Assembly (NCBI GenBank): GCA_030761205.1
Contig: JAULJL010000001.1
Location: 36,093,145 to 36,157,144 of the forward strand
Length of the DNA stretch: 64,000 nt
Origin: Fremontodendron californicum
Taxonomy: Eukaryota > Streptophyta > Magnoliopsida > Malvales > Malvaceae
Reading direction: 5' to 3'
In this document: in pieces, positions 13,694-25,392 of the stretch
Layout: every line of letters starts with the position of its first letter
Numbering within the stretch: position 1 is the stretch's first letter
Translations under genes and position numbers: made by a program
Notes under the pieces: model-generated
What the model was told of the DNA's origin: nothing
Database searches by the model: none
What the model saw: the letters and a program-made list of their open reading frames with translations, nothing else

Positions 13694-13927
13694 GTTGCAG
13701 GTGTGTTAGAGTTCTTTGCATGTGAATGCTTATACCAAATTATGCTATATGATTGTTTCATTACTTTGATTTTGATAATAAACTAGAAGTGTGTAAATTT
13801 CATTATTAGTATGTGATACTTTTTAAAATTTTATTTTCATTCACAATTTAATCAAAATTTTCACTTTTTTATCCATATTTTTTCAAATTTATTTTATGTT
13901 AATAAATAAACTATAATGTCAAAGGAG

Positions 13928-14266
13928 CATTGATGAAAAAATCGGAATCCGATCCGATACACATAAAAAATTGGATATATATAATAGACAGGTTTAATCG
14001 ATAAAAAATTGATTTTTTGTTAATTTTATTTTTTATATTAAAAAATTATTAATAAATAATGAGAATTGAACCTTTAACCTCTTACTCATATACTAAAGAC
14101 TATATCATTAAGCCAAACATATTTTTTTATTAACTAATGACTATATTTAATATTTATTTAATATAAAATCATATATTTAATATTTAATTTACTTTTAAAT
14201 TGAACAATTCAGTTATGATCTTGAAATCACATCGATTTGATATCCGATCCGATTTTTTCAGTATTG
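13928..14266. mobile_element. hAT-type MITE with 8-bp TSD
   Basis: Exact 8-bp direct repeats CAAAGGAG flank it (13920-13927 and 14267-14274). Inverted ends are CATTGATGAAAAAATCGG on the left and, reversed, CAATACTGAAAAAATCGG on the right (15 of 18 match). The 339-bp inside is AT-rich and non-coding. Confidence 0.8.
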
Positions 14267-14274
14267 CAAAGGAG

Positions 14275-16754
14275 TTTGTATTTAACCTTTATTAGGTGTA
14301 TAGAATCTTACGTTAATAAATAAAAAACACAACTTGTGGATCAACTACCCTTTATTTAGATCCGGCAATTTGTATACTTGTGTCATTTTTTTTACTAGTC
14401 GTGCAAATATAAAATAAAAAATATATATTAAATATATCAAAATTCTAAATATAAATACTATATGTGTGTTAAACGTATTGTGTTAATCGTGTTTAAACAT
14501 ATAATATCGTGTTTATTATATTATTTTTATATTTATTAAACCTATCGTATTTTAATATCGTGTTTAAAATTATTAAATCTACCCTTTATAAAATAATTTT
14601 GTAAGACAGAAAAAATGATGATTCCTTTTCCATTTTCTTTTTCCGGCAGATTTTTCAATTATGTTTTTTTAACAAATTTCACTACTATACTATATTTTCT
14701 TATATTATACTAACTTGATCATAAAAAAATTGTGGGAATAAAACTTATACTTACCCACATGAGAGAAAAATAAACATTTTTTTTATGATTATAATTTTTG
14801 AGGAAAAAATAGTGTATATTTTTTTCAACTAATTACTCTTTTTTAATTTGGTAAAAAAGAGACAAATGAATATCATGCATCAACAACTTAATTAAATGAT
14901 CGGGTACAGAATTATTAATTACTACTTAAAAATATAGACAATATGAAGTGTTATTATCTAAGCTTACACTAAACTTACCAATTCACATTATCAAACACTT
15001 TGTAATTAAATTTATATCCATGTAAAAACGTTATGATAATTTTTAAATCGAGAAGGAGGTAATTTTGTACCTTGTTATATTATATGATATATATGATTTA
15101 TATATGTGTGTTTATCTCATTTTTTGTACAATCATGTAAATATAAATACAAAAAATTATTAAATTAAAATTTTAAATAAGAATACGATACGTGTATTAAA
15201 CGTGTTGTGATAATTGTGTTTAAATATGTCGTATCATATTTATTATACCGTTTACGATATTAAATTAAAATTAATTAATAAAAACTAGGGTGGAGCGATT
15301 ATGAATGTAACTGATATCCATGGAGGCATGATTTTCAACATCTATGCAAGAGCGCAACAAAAGTGAATAAGACAATCCCCACCTCGTTTCATTGCCATCT
15401 TTACCCTGACCTTAGTGCGGTAGAAGGTGATTCAGATGTGTATGAGGTGAAAAAGGCACAATATTTATTGTAAATCTGATAATTTTGAATATGAAACAAA
15501 TACAATACGAAAAAATAATTAAAACACGATACGATAAAAAAATAACACGAAAACAATATAAATATATTAATATGTCAAAATAAATATAACACAAATTAGT
15601 AACGTATCATAATGACATGTAACTTAATCATTTAACAGTTATTAATTTCGTCTTTTTTGTAATAGGATGTCAAATACTAAGTATTGAGATTTGAGAGGAA
15701 TGGGTAAGTTGAGAAATGGGATTGGCAGATTGCCTTGTTTTATCTTTCTAGGGTATACAAATGCCACCGGCCATTTATTAAGATAAATCCACTGAAAATT
15801 CAATTGGCATGCAACTCATACTATAAAGCTAATTTGGGGGTCAAAGTCAAATTTTAAAACCTTGATAACTGATACTACTATAATAACAATCTTCTACATG
15901 TCTTCAATATTGCAACCATATCAACGGTTAAAATTTGATATTCAACATTGAACTTGAAAATATTAAATTCGAATTCTAAGATAAGAAGGTTGAATTTTTT
16001 ATTATATATGAAAGGTTTTATTTACCATTATATGCCTAACGTACAATGAGCTCCAATGAAATTCAATGTTTTGTTGGATATATAACTTCCAATCTGATAG
16101 ACATAAAGGGTTAGAATTAGGTGCATTATGTTTGTAAAATAGAGTTAGATAAAATTGATTCGAATTTAAAAAATTTTATTTAAATTAAAATTAATCCAAA
16201 TGGATTTAATCAAAAAGGTGAATAATCTTAATTAGTTTAAATTTAAATTTGAATACTCGAATACTTAATTTAAATGATTCAAACTTAAAATGAATAATAC
16301 GATCAAATCCAAAGTAAATTGGCCCAAATGGCTCATTCGAATGCCACCTCTAATGCGATGGCACACTTGAGACTTTTTTTTTATTTGTTCGTTTGAGGGT
16401 CTCCATCATGGCCGTTGAGGAGTCCTAGGCCCACCCTCGCTGCTATATTAGCTATTTTTTTCTAGGCTTTTTTGACACTAAAACTAGATGCATCCTGGAG
16501 TAATATATATGGTATTGTCATAATGTCATTTGATATTTTGTGTTTGCCATTCATCAAAAACTTGGGTTATCAATCATCATTTATATTAGAAAATGACATC
16601 ATTAAAATCATGATTTTTAGTCATTAGCATGCCACTTGCCATAACCACATAATTCTTTCTATTCGTTTAACATAACTTTATAAGAGTTTTATTTCTCGTT
16701 TTTAATAAGATAGTGCACTCATTTAAAACAAACCAACAAATCACGTATGTAATA
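14275..16754. other. AT-rich intergenic DNA
   Basis: No gene was found. 15460-15600 resembles the repeat at 29.7-30.2 kb (AACACGAA..., cGTGTAAAA-type motifs). 16120-16350 ends in GCCACCTCTA, a hAT-like end, but no matching start or duplication was found. Confidence 0.45.
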
Positions 16755-17888
16755 GAGATGTCAAAATGAATCTGAATCTGAAAATTCGTGCGAAAAAATT
16801 TAAGTTCAAATTCGTCTAAAGCTAATTTGATCAAAAAATCAAAAACTCGAACTCGAGAAAATCCAAATCAGAAATAGCTCGAGTCCGAAATTATCCGAAC
16901 CTAAAATGATCTGAACACAAGATTAACCCGATCATAAATCCGTAAGAAAAATAAGAATGATCAAATTGTAATTAAATAATTTTTTATAAAACAAAATTTT
17001 GAATTATCAATTTTATTCTAATATCTTTTTTACTTTTTTAATCAAAAGTTAAAATTTAATATATAAAGTAAAATAATAATTTTATCAAAAAGTTAAACTA
17101 TATTTTGTCCTTGTGACTTGTAAGGATATTGAAATTATATGAATATAAAACAATTTAAATTGTATAAATAAATCACTAATATTAAATACGATAAAAAGAG
17201 AAATGAATAATCAAACGAATGGTTGACATCAGTCATTACAGAATTGAAATTGACTTCATTCTACTATTTCAGATAAAATTATATATCCTATGTGAACAGC
17301 CGACAAAAGCTATCTCACAAATCACATGTCATGAAAATATCAATTAATCTATTCAACATGTTAAAAAGTTTAATAAGAGATCAGGAGGAACATCAATAAT
17401 ATTGTAATGATTTTACCATGATTATTTCTAATACATCTAATCTCAATTTCATTAGATATAAAGATTCTACTCAAACTAAGTTCAATTAATTAATTTTGGC
17501 ATAAATTTTATGTTTTTATATTTCTCTTATCTAGCATAGATTTCAAGATGAATTAAATATTTATAAATTTTAATATATAATAAATCATTAAATATTCATC
17601 TCTATTTTATTTTCAAGTTTATCCAAAAATAGATAAACAAACATATAAGAAAAGAACAGAAAATGCAACTTGCTTGCTTTTAAAAATTCAAATCAAAAGA
17701 GAAAAATATAATCTTTCAATTGTAACATAAAATAAAAAATAATGTAAAACCTGTTCGAACTCGAAGTAGCCCGAACACGAAAGAGCTCAAACCGAAAATG
17801 ATTCAAATCTAAAAGGATTCGAACCTATATAACACGATTCTGAAATAATCTGATCCGAATTTGTCCGAACCCGTTCAATTGTCACCTC
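16755..17888. mobile_element. Candidate degenerate hAT-like element
   Basis: Its ends are inverted and similar: GAGATGTCAAAATGAATC on the left, and GAGGTGACAATTGAAC when the right end is reversed. No clear target duplication was found, and the inside is AT-rich without a reading frame. Confidence 0.35.
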
Positions 17889-17907
17889 AACACATAGGTT
17901 AATACAG

Positions 17908-18240
17908 TTTTTTTTTTTTTTTTAAGAAAAGGGATATTTCATCCATGGATGAAAGATACACTTAGCATGGATAAATATCAGTGATTACATCAGGACAATC
18001 TTCTACCCAAACCCTATTCTCATGACTCTGCCAACCACATTTTGCTAGGATATAAATGAGCGGCTCTCCATTGTTTGCTGGCCAAGTGTGTACTACATTG
18101 CAGTATTGGAACAAAGTCAAGTTTGAGCCTGGCCACATCCAGCAGCGTTCCAATGAGTGATAAATCTGGCTCAGCTCTATCTTCTGAAGCTTCTTTATAA
18201 ACCCTAGTGCATCTCCCTCAATGATAATCCTTGTTAATTA
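17908..18240 (-). pseudogene. 5'-truncated LINE tail: RNase H fragment plus poly(A)
   Basis: Read on the - strand, pieces in different frames match the C-terminal RNase H-like (RVT_3) domain of plant LINEs: IIEGDALGFIKKLQK, ILAKCGWQSHENRVWVED and then CPDVITDI. The stop is followed after about 30 bp by an A16 run (T run at 17908-17923 on +), as expected for a LINE 3' end. Similar but imperfect sequences flank it (GTTAATACAG before the T run, GTTAATTAAG near 18232), a possible decayed target duplication. The reading frame is shifted, so it is a dead fragment. A short inactive domestic copy of an RNase H gene is less likely because of the tail. Confidence 0.65.
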
Positions 18241-18500
18241 AGTTTAGACTTAGTTCAAGGACGGGACAATTCGTATTGAGTTGGGTTTGGACAGGTATTT
18301 TTTTTATTTGGATCGGCTTGACTCAAATTACTGTTTATAAAAAATATATATTTTTTATTTAAATTTAATTATAAAAAATTATTAAAAATGAGCAACAAAT
18401 TTGAACTCATGGACCAGCCCGAGCCTGTCCAAATATGAATCTGGACAAAAAAAAAAGTTTCAGGCAGGTGGATCGACTCATGAGCAAATCTAAATTTACG
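18241..18500. repeat. Dispersed AT-core repeat, copy 1
   Basis: Terminal G+C-richer blocks (TGGATCGACTC and related words) surround a core like TTTAAATTTAATTATAAAAA. The same arrangement recurs at 30645-30920, 52590-52890 and 52985-53200, so this is a dispersed non-coding family. Termini were not defined. Confidence 0.4.
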
Positions 18501-19604
18501 CCCAAATCATGTGGAAGCTCCAATGCTTTGGTTGCTGCTGCTGCCACCACCATGAAAGGATCAGCAGAGCTTTTATCCATGTAAGCTCCTATTGACTACA
18601 CTTGTATAATCTCTACCTATATCCAAAATTAATATATCTAAGAGAATATATGCCCCCTTATTAATTTTGTTTGTAGAATTTAAAAAAATTATTGACGGTA
18701 AATAGAATAATTTTTTTGTTAAAAAATTAAAGTAAAAAAAAATTAAAACATGTAACAATCTTGTAACTTTTTTAATTTATAGAATCAAAAACATTTACCA
18801 TTAATATATCAAAAACGAACTCATTGATTTTATAATAACAAATTTCTATTTGCAAAATTAAAAGCTTAAAACATTGAGATGGATGATCCCAATCATTTTA
18901 CAAAAGTGTGAGCACTTTAAACAGAAGAAGGAGAAGCTCCCATTCCCAATTTCCCATATTAAATGACACAAAAAGGTTGAAGAAGAAGAAGCAAACAGAG
19001 AAATTGAGCTACAGGCAATCAATCGCCCTTGGTGATGGATGCCCTGATGCTGAAATGACAAAAATGCCATTCACAAACTGACAGCTGATCCTTCACCACA
19101 GTGTGCAGTGTGGTGCTATCAACTGAATCTGAATCATTTCCAATGATGAATATAGCCCACATATCCCATATCTCTGCTGATATTATATTTCCAATTTACA
19201 TATTTACCCCTAACCCTCTATCAAACAACAAAATTAAAAAATTACTGGACTACGAGATCATATCCTGAAATTTTATGTTGAATTTATTTAGTTATATGTT
19301 ATTGATTTGTTCGTTCATTTATTCATATGATTTAATTTATTATTTTATATATATTTAAATATAATAAGAAATATGTATACTCATTATGTGAATGGAAGAA
19401 GAAGAAAAAAATGTTTTAAAAAAATTAAGTAGATAATTTGTTTAAGAGAAGTGAACAAATTTTGAGTAATTTTTTAAAATATAAAAATAAGTAATTGATC
19501 TTAATGTTATTGTTTTAATTAAGTTTTTCAGTAATTTCATTAATTGAATTGATTTTTGGTTAATTCGTAACATCAACTCAATCAGGTCAGAAACTTTATT
19601 ATTA
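18501..19604. other. Intergenic DNA, no gene identified
   Basis: 18890-19110 is less AT-rich than its surroundings and has a 70-residue - strand frame at 18858-19070, with no recognisable motif. The rest is AT-rich. Confidence 0.4.
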
Positions 19605-19640
19605 CTAGTGTAGTAGCCCGTCCTTCGCAACAGGTACAGT
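19605..19640 (-). mobile_element. Helitron-like 3' terminus
   Basis: On the - strand the order is CCTGTTGCGAAGGACGGG, then CTACTACA, then CTAG followed by T. That is the layout of a Helitron 3' end: short GC-rich hairpin, gap, CTRR, host T. The element would extend to higher coordinates. Its 5' end was not found, and the PMD palindrome may have landed in it. Confidence 0.4.
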
Positions 19641-20135
19641 AATTAATCGATTATCAAATAAGTTTAAGAGAGTAATAAAAAAATTTACAGAGTAAGAAGA
19701 AAGCACCTTTCATTTTATATCTCATTAAACAAAAAAAGATTTTTCAGCATTATTATATTTACATATGAACATGACAAAAAGCATTGTAATTTGTTAGGCA
19801 AAAACAAAAAGTAGTTCAAAAGATGATGCGAAGAGCAAACATGATGCAACTTAAAATGTTTGCTGTATTTCATAACCGTGTACAGGTGCTGGGTGTTTTT
19901 TTCCATATCATTGTTCTATTTCATTTGATTCATCACTGCATCAAAAGGATCAATCTAAGTTCATGAAGGAGAGTTGATACATAATTTTGCAGAACATAAC
20001 ATGTAACAGAAGTTGAAATGTATATATCCAAATAAAGTAAAGAGAGGTTTTTTTATTAAGATATAGCCAAAAAAAAAAAAATACCAAACTATCGTTGTTT
20101 TCGGATTAATTCCTAAAATACGTTTTTTTTTTCTA

Positions 20136-20332
20136 GCTGGGAAATCGCCATCCCCCATGGCGATTTCCCAGCGTTAAAATTTCAAAATTTGTAAAAAACA
20201 CCAAGGGTTGCAAATTTTGCAAAATTAACCAAGGAAAATCGTCACCCCCCATGGCGATTTTCCTTGGATAAATTTGCAAAATTTGCAAATTTGATGAAGG
20301 AAAATCGCTATCCCCATGGCGATTTCCCTTCA
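20136..20332. repeat. Hairpin cluster, left arm (3 units)
   Basis: Three short palindromes lie at 20136-20172, 20229-20267 and 20295-20332. Each has a 13-16 bp stem containing GGGAAATCGCCAT or a close variant and a small C-rich loop. They are separated by spacers built from words like AAATTTGCAAAATTTG. Confidence 0.9.
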
Positions 20333-21117
20333 TGTATAATTTTTCTTTTTTTTTTTAAAATTAATAAACAAAAATTAAATTTATTTTTTAATTTGATAAT
20401 TTCATTTTTTTAATTTTAAAAATTATAAATTAAATTTAAATATATTTTTTTATAGGTTTGGTTATTTATTTTTTTAAATATATATTAAAAATGCAATTTA
20501 ATTTATTATTATAATTTTATAAAAAATAAAAATATATTTCTTATTAAAATTTAAAAAGAAGATTATATTTTTTATTAAATTTTTATATCAAAAATTATAT
20601 TTTTTATAATTTTGTAATATTATAAAAGAGAATTTAATTTATATCAAAAATAATTTAATGATGTAAAATGTAAATAATTTTTTTTTTAAAAAAAATTTAT
20701 CGAGTCACTTTTTTAAATAAAGAAGTTACTTTTAAGTTGGTATCGTAAAATAATTTTTTTAATTTGATTACTTTTTTTGAGTTGGTATTCGATTAACTCG
20801 TGACATCAATTTAATCATTGTTTTTAATAATAGTATAGATTGTTACAGTTTAAAACTGGATATTTGATAAAATAATTTTAATTTAATTTATGATTAAAAT
20901 TTTATTTCTTATTAAAATTTAAAAAGAAAATTAAATTAAAATGAAAAAAAAAAACAACTTATCATGTAATTTGAATTATTATATTAAAATTAAATAACAT
21001 TTAGATATAAATTAAAATAAAATATAACAATTAATTTTCGAACAAATTTAAAATAAATAACATGAAATGCAAAACATATAAATTTATATTAGAAATTTAA
21101 AACACATTACAATTATT

Positions 21118-22691
21118 CTAATTATTGCGTGGTGTAGAGCAACAGTGTCGAGCTCTTCTAGTGCGTGGTGGTTGCACCCGTCGTTCAACCTCGTCAGTGG
21201 CACGTATTCGCGGTCCACCACGACCTCTTGCTATAACCGCCACTGGTTCCGGTTGTATGTCATCAGTCCTTTCTTCCGTATCAAAAATTTGAAACTCACT
21301 GTTGGATGAGCCAACACCTAGTTCACCCATAACGGGAACCTGACTACTAGATGCACCCATAAATGATGTACCATCAAATGCTGACGAAGGAGTTTCAAAA
21401 TGATACATGGATGTTAGATATGCTGAACTTGGACTTAGGATGGGGAGCTGGTCATCTAACCTCGTTCTTGGCAGTGATGGTCGGTAACACTCATCAACGT
21501 CATATCCGGTGTGACTTACGGAATAACGATGACTGGATGGTACTCCATGATCCCGTTCAGGTTCAGGATGATCAAATGACATCCTCGGTGCTGTGAACTT
21601 CGATGAGGTCGGTTGACGCGTTCGCCCACGTTGTCGGCGAGGTCTAGGAGCATCCATATCCTGTGTAGGAGGGACTGGAGCTGAAGTTTGTCCGGTAAAT
21701 GGCATACTCCTAACATCCTCATACATCGACGGTGGACAAACAAAAGGCCGACCTTCATTTCTATACCATCTTATGTAATCAGCAGATGGGTTGAAATCGG
21801 GTAACCTGTCGGAATTCGTTGAAAACGTATATTCCACCATTGGATCCAATGTTCATGCTTCGCAGGCCAGAATTCATCATTACGACCACGCATGTCGACC
21901 TTGTGAAGCTTATCAAGGTTCACCGGGGCTGCAGGAATTGGTTGTTGCATCCCAAATTGTCGCAACACCCGGTCAGTTTGGTGCCACTCTACATATGAAA
22001 AGCATATCAATGCTGTGTTTGCTTTCCATATATTGAAATTATTGTAGGCATCCGATGGGAGGCATGCCATAATTTCACGCGAGGAATATTGCATTCACAG
22101 AAACTGCGAATAATTATTACAAATTATTAGTTTCATATGGATTAAATAAAAAAAAACTTCAATGTAACAATCGAAATATTTACCTTATCATATCCTAGTC
22201 GTACTCTTATACTTGCAAGATCGCTCGGAGTCTCTGTAAAATCTCTACTCCTACTCCACCTATTAAAATGCATATAATATCTTAATGACCTATAAAAATA
22301 CAAGTTCGTACAAAATTAATAAAATAGTAAATATTATTACCTGCTTGCAAGGGGGTATACAGCCGAAATATTCACGCGCGGAGCAAGAAATGGTAGCCGA
22401 TACCAAGCCTATGATTGTAGAAGCACTAAACATCCACCTATGTCATGGCTTTTTGGAACTGTAGCCCGACAAAGTTCTCTATACAAAACCGCCAAACACG
22501 CAGAACCCCAACTATAATTTGCCGCATGCTCTAAATCACGTAGCAATGGAAGATACATTAAATGTACCCGACTGCTCGATTTGTCAGGCATCAGTAATCC
22601 TCCAATCAAACGTAAAATATATGCTCTAGCAGCATATTGTATTTGTTGTTCGGTTGCATGTAATGGAAGATTTTGAAACGATTTCAACCAA
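21118..22691 (-). pseudogene. Plant mobile domain (PMD) gene, left copy, broken
   Basis: Three exons by symmetry with the right arm: about 22691-22341, 22259-22184 and 22103-21118. The protein family is the PMD/aminotransferase-like group (MAIN and MAIL1 relatives, often annotated as phosphatase 7 long-form homologues). Visible blocks are RAYILRLIGGLLMPD, YSSREIMACLPSDAYNNF and VEWHQTDRVLRQFG. Against the right copy it has a TGG to TAG change in the codon after LLQS, exon 2 is 15 nt shorter in two in-frame gaps, and a 13-bp deletion after GYPI shifts the frame. It keeps about 15 nt more 5' sequence (TWLKSF), which runs into the spacer. No start codon region is present. PMD proteins act in nuclear silencing and genome maintenance in Arabidopsis; this copy cannot make a full protein. 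Confidence 0.85.
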
Positions 22692-24282
22692 GTTCAAAAT
22701 CTTCCATTACATGCAACCGAACAACAAATACAATATGCTGCTAGAGCATATATTTTACGTTTGATTGGAGGATTACTGATGCCTGACAAATCGAGCAGTC
22801 GGGTACATTTAATGTATCTTCCATTGCTACGTGATTTAGAGCATGCGGCAAATTATAGTTGGGGTTCTGCGTGTTTGGCGATTTTGTATAGAAAATTTTG
22901 TCGGGCTACAGTTCCAAAAAGCCATGACATAGGTGGATGTTTAGTGCTTCTACAATCATGGGCTTGGTATCGGCTACCATTTCTTGCTCCGCGCGTGGAT
23001 ATTTCGACTGTATACCCCCTTGCAAGCAGGTAATAATATTTACTATTTTATTAATTTTGTACGAACTTGTATTTTTATAGGTCATTAAGATATTATATGC
23101 ATTTTAATAGGTGGAGTAGGAGTACGAGTAGAGATTTTACAGAGACTCCGAGCGATCTTGCAAGTATAAGAGTACGACTAGATCGACTAGGATATGATAA
23201 AGTAAATATTTCGATTGTTACATTGAAGTTTTTTTTTTTATTTAATCCATATGAAACTAATAATTTGTAATAATTATTCGCAGTTTCTGTGGATGCCATA
23301 TTCCTCGCGTGAAATTATGGCATGCCTCCCATCGGATGCCTACAATAATTTCAATATATGGAAAGCAAACACAGCATTGATATGCTTTTCATATGTAGAG
23401 TGGCACCAAACTGATCGGGTGTTGCGACAATTTGGGATGCAACAACCAATTCCTGCAGCCTCGGTGAACCTTGATAAGCTTCACAAGGTCGACATGCGTG
23501 GTCGTAATGATGAATTTTGGCCTGCGAAGCATGAACATTGGATCCAATGGTGGAATATACGTTTTCAACGAATTCCGACAGGTTACCCGATTGTTGGTAA
23601 TAATTTCAACCCATCTGCTGATTACATAAGATGGTATATAAATGAAGTTCGACCTTTCGTTTGTCCACCGTCGATGTATGAGGATGTTAGGAGTATGCTA
23701 TTTACCGGACAAACTTCAGCTCCAGTCCCTCCTACACAGGATATGGATGCTCCTAGACCTCGCCGACAACGTGGGCGAACGCGTCAACCGACCTCATCGG
23801 AGTTCACAGCACCGAGGATGTCATTTGATCATCCTGAACCTGAACGGGATCATGGAGTACCATCCAGTCATCGTTATTCCGTAAGTCACCCCGGATATGA
23901 CGTTGATGAGTGTTACCGACCATCACCGCCAAGAACAAGGTTAGATGACCAGCTCCCCATCCTAAGTCCAAGTTCAGCATATCTAACATCCATGTATCAG
24001 TTTGGAACCCCTTCGTCAGCATTTGATGGTACATCATTTATGGGTGCATCTAGTAGTCAGGTTCCCGTTATGGGTGAACTAGGTTTTGGCTCATCCAGCA
24101 GTGGGTTTCAAATTTTTGATACGGAAGAAAGGACTGATGACATACAACCAGAACCAGTGGCGATTATAGCAAGAAGTCGTGGTGGACCGCGAATACGTGC
24201 CACTGACGAGGTTGAACGACGGGTGCAACCACCACGCACTAGAAGAGCTCGACACTGTTGCTCTACACCACGCAATAATTAG
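22692..24282 (+). pseudogene. Plant mobile domain (PMD) gene, right copy, 5'-truncated but open
   Basis: Exons 22692-23029, 23111-23201 and 23284-24282 join in one frame through two GT-AG introns (GCAAGCAG|GTAATA...TAATAG|GTGG; GATAAA|GTAAAT...TCGCAG|TTTC). This gives 475 codons and a stop, with no internal stop. It starts inside the domain at the fold-back point (VQNLPLHATEQQ), so the true N-terminus and promoter are missing. Blocks seen are ILRLIGGLLMPDKSS, SWGSACLAILYRKF, SWAWYRLPFLAPRV, EFWPAKHEHWIQWWN and NPSADYIRWY, then a Pro/Arg/Ser-rich tail. The first Met in frame is within exon 1 (near 22761). The 3' UTR is mirrored in the left arm. It could be translated only if driven from outside. 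Family assignment is good; function is unknown. Confidence 0.82.
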
Positions 24283-25063
24283 AATAATTGTAATGTGTTT
24301 TAAATTTCTAATATAAATTTATATGTTTTGCATTTCATGTTATTTATTTTAAATTTGTTCGAAAATTAATTTTTATATTTTATTTTAGTTTATATCTTAA
24401 TGTTGTTATTTAATTTTAATATAATAATCCAAATTACATGATAAGTTGATTTTCTTTTTTTCATTTTAATTTAATTTTCTTTTTAAATTTTAATAAGAAA
24501 TAAAATTTTAATCATAAATTAAATTAAAATTATTTTATCAAATATCCAGTTTTAAACTGTAACAATCTATACTATTATTAAAAACAATGATTAAATTGAT
24601 GTCACGAGTTAATCGAATACCAACTCAAAAAAAATAATCAAATTAAAAAAATTATTTTACGATACCAACTTAAAAATAACTTTTTTATTTAAAAAAGTGA
24701 CTCGATAAATTTCTTTTAAAAAAAAATTTTATTTACATTTTACATCATTAAATTATTTTTGATATAAATTAAATTTTCTTTTTTATAATATTACAAAATT
24801 ATAAAAAATACAATTTTTGATATTAAAATTTAATAAAAAATATAATCTTCTTTTTAAATTTTAATAAGAAATATATTTTTATTTTTTATAAAATTGTAAT
24901 AATAAATTAAATTACATTTTTAATATATATTTAAAAAAATAAATAACCAAACCTATAAAAAATACTTTAATTTAATTTATAATTTTTAAAACTAAAAAAT
25001 AAAATTATCAAATTAAAAAATAAATTTAATTTTTGTTTATTAATTTAAAAAAAAAATTATACA

Positions 25064-25297
25064 TGAAGGGAAATCTCCACCCCCATGGCGATTTCCCTTC
25101 ATCAAATTTGCAAAATTTGCAAATTTAACCAAGGGAAATCGCCATAGGGGGTGGCGATTTCCCTTGGTTAATTTTGTAAAATTTGCAAAATACACCAAGG
25201 GAAATCGCCACCCCCATGGCGATTTCCCTTGGTGTTTTTTACAAATTTTGAAATTTTAACGCTGAAAAATCGCCATGGGGGATGACGATTTCCCAGC
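25064..25297. repeat. Hairpin cluster, right arm (4 units)
   Basis: Four palindromes lie at 25064-25101, 25129-25167, 25193-25234 and 25261-25297, with the same GGCGATTTCCC-type stems as the left end. The unit at 25193-25234 has no partner in the left arm, which explains part of the length difference between arms. Confidence 0.9.
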
Positions 25298-25392
25298 TAG
25301 AAAAAAAAAAAGAGCGTATTTTGGGAATTAATCCGAAAACAACGGTAGTTTGGTTTTTTTTTTTTTTTGGCTATATCTCAATAAAAAAAACC

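Larger units (their letters stand above)
20046..25392. repeat. 5.35 kb inverted-repeat (palindromic) PMD element
   Basis: Arms 20046-22677 and 22693-25392 are reverse complements of each other throughout, with scattered substitutions and small indels, joined by a 15-nt spacer (22678-22692). The outermost matching block is GGTTTTTTTATT(A/G)AGATA on the left and its reverse complement on the right. From the ends inward each arm carries a poly-A/T stretch, a cluster of 35-40 bp hairpins built on GGCGATTTCCC, an AT-rich stretch of about 780 bp, and a 5'-truncated PMD gene pointing outward. A motif like a Helitron 5' end (TCTATACTATTATTAAAAA) sits in each AT-rich part. Flanks are purine-rich on both sides (AAAGA...) with no convincing target duplication. 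PMD genes are known to be spread by transposons; which superfamily made this one is not clear. Confidence 0.9.

Noticed and set aside
20046..20060. Target duplication for the PMD palindrome
   Set aside because: Both flanks are AAAGA-rich purine tracts, but no exact direct repeat of 8-11 bp could be aligned at the arm ends.
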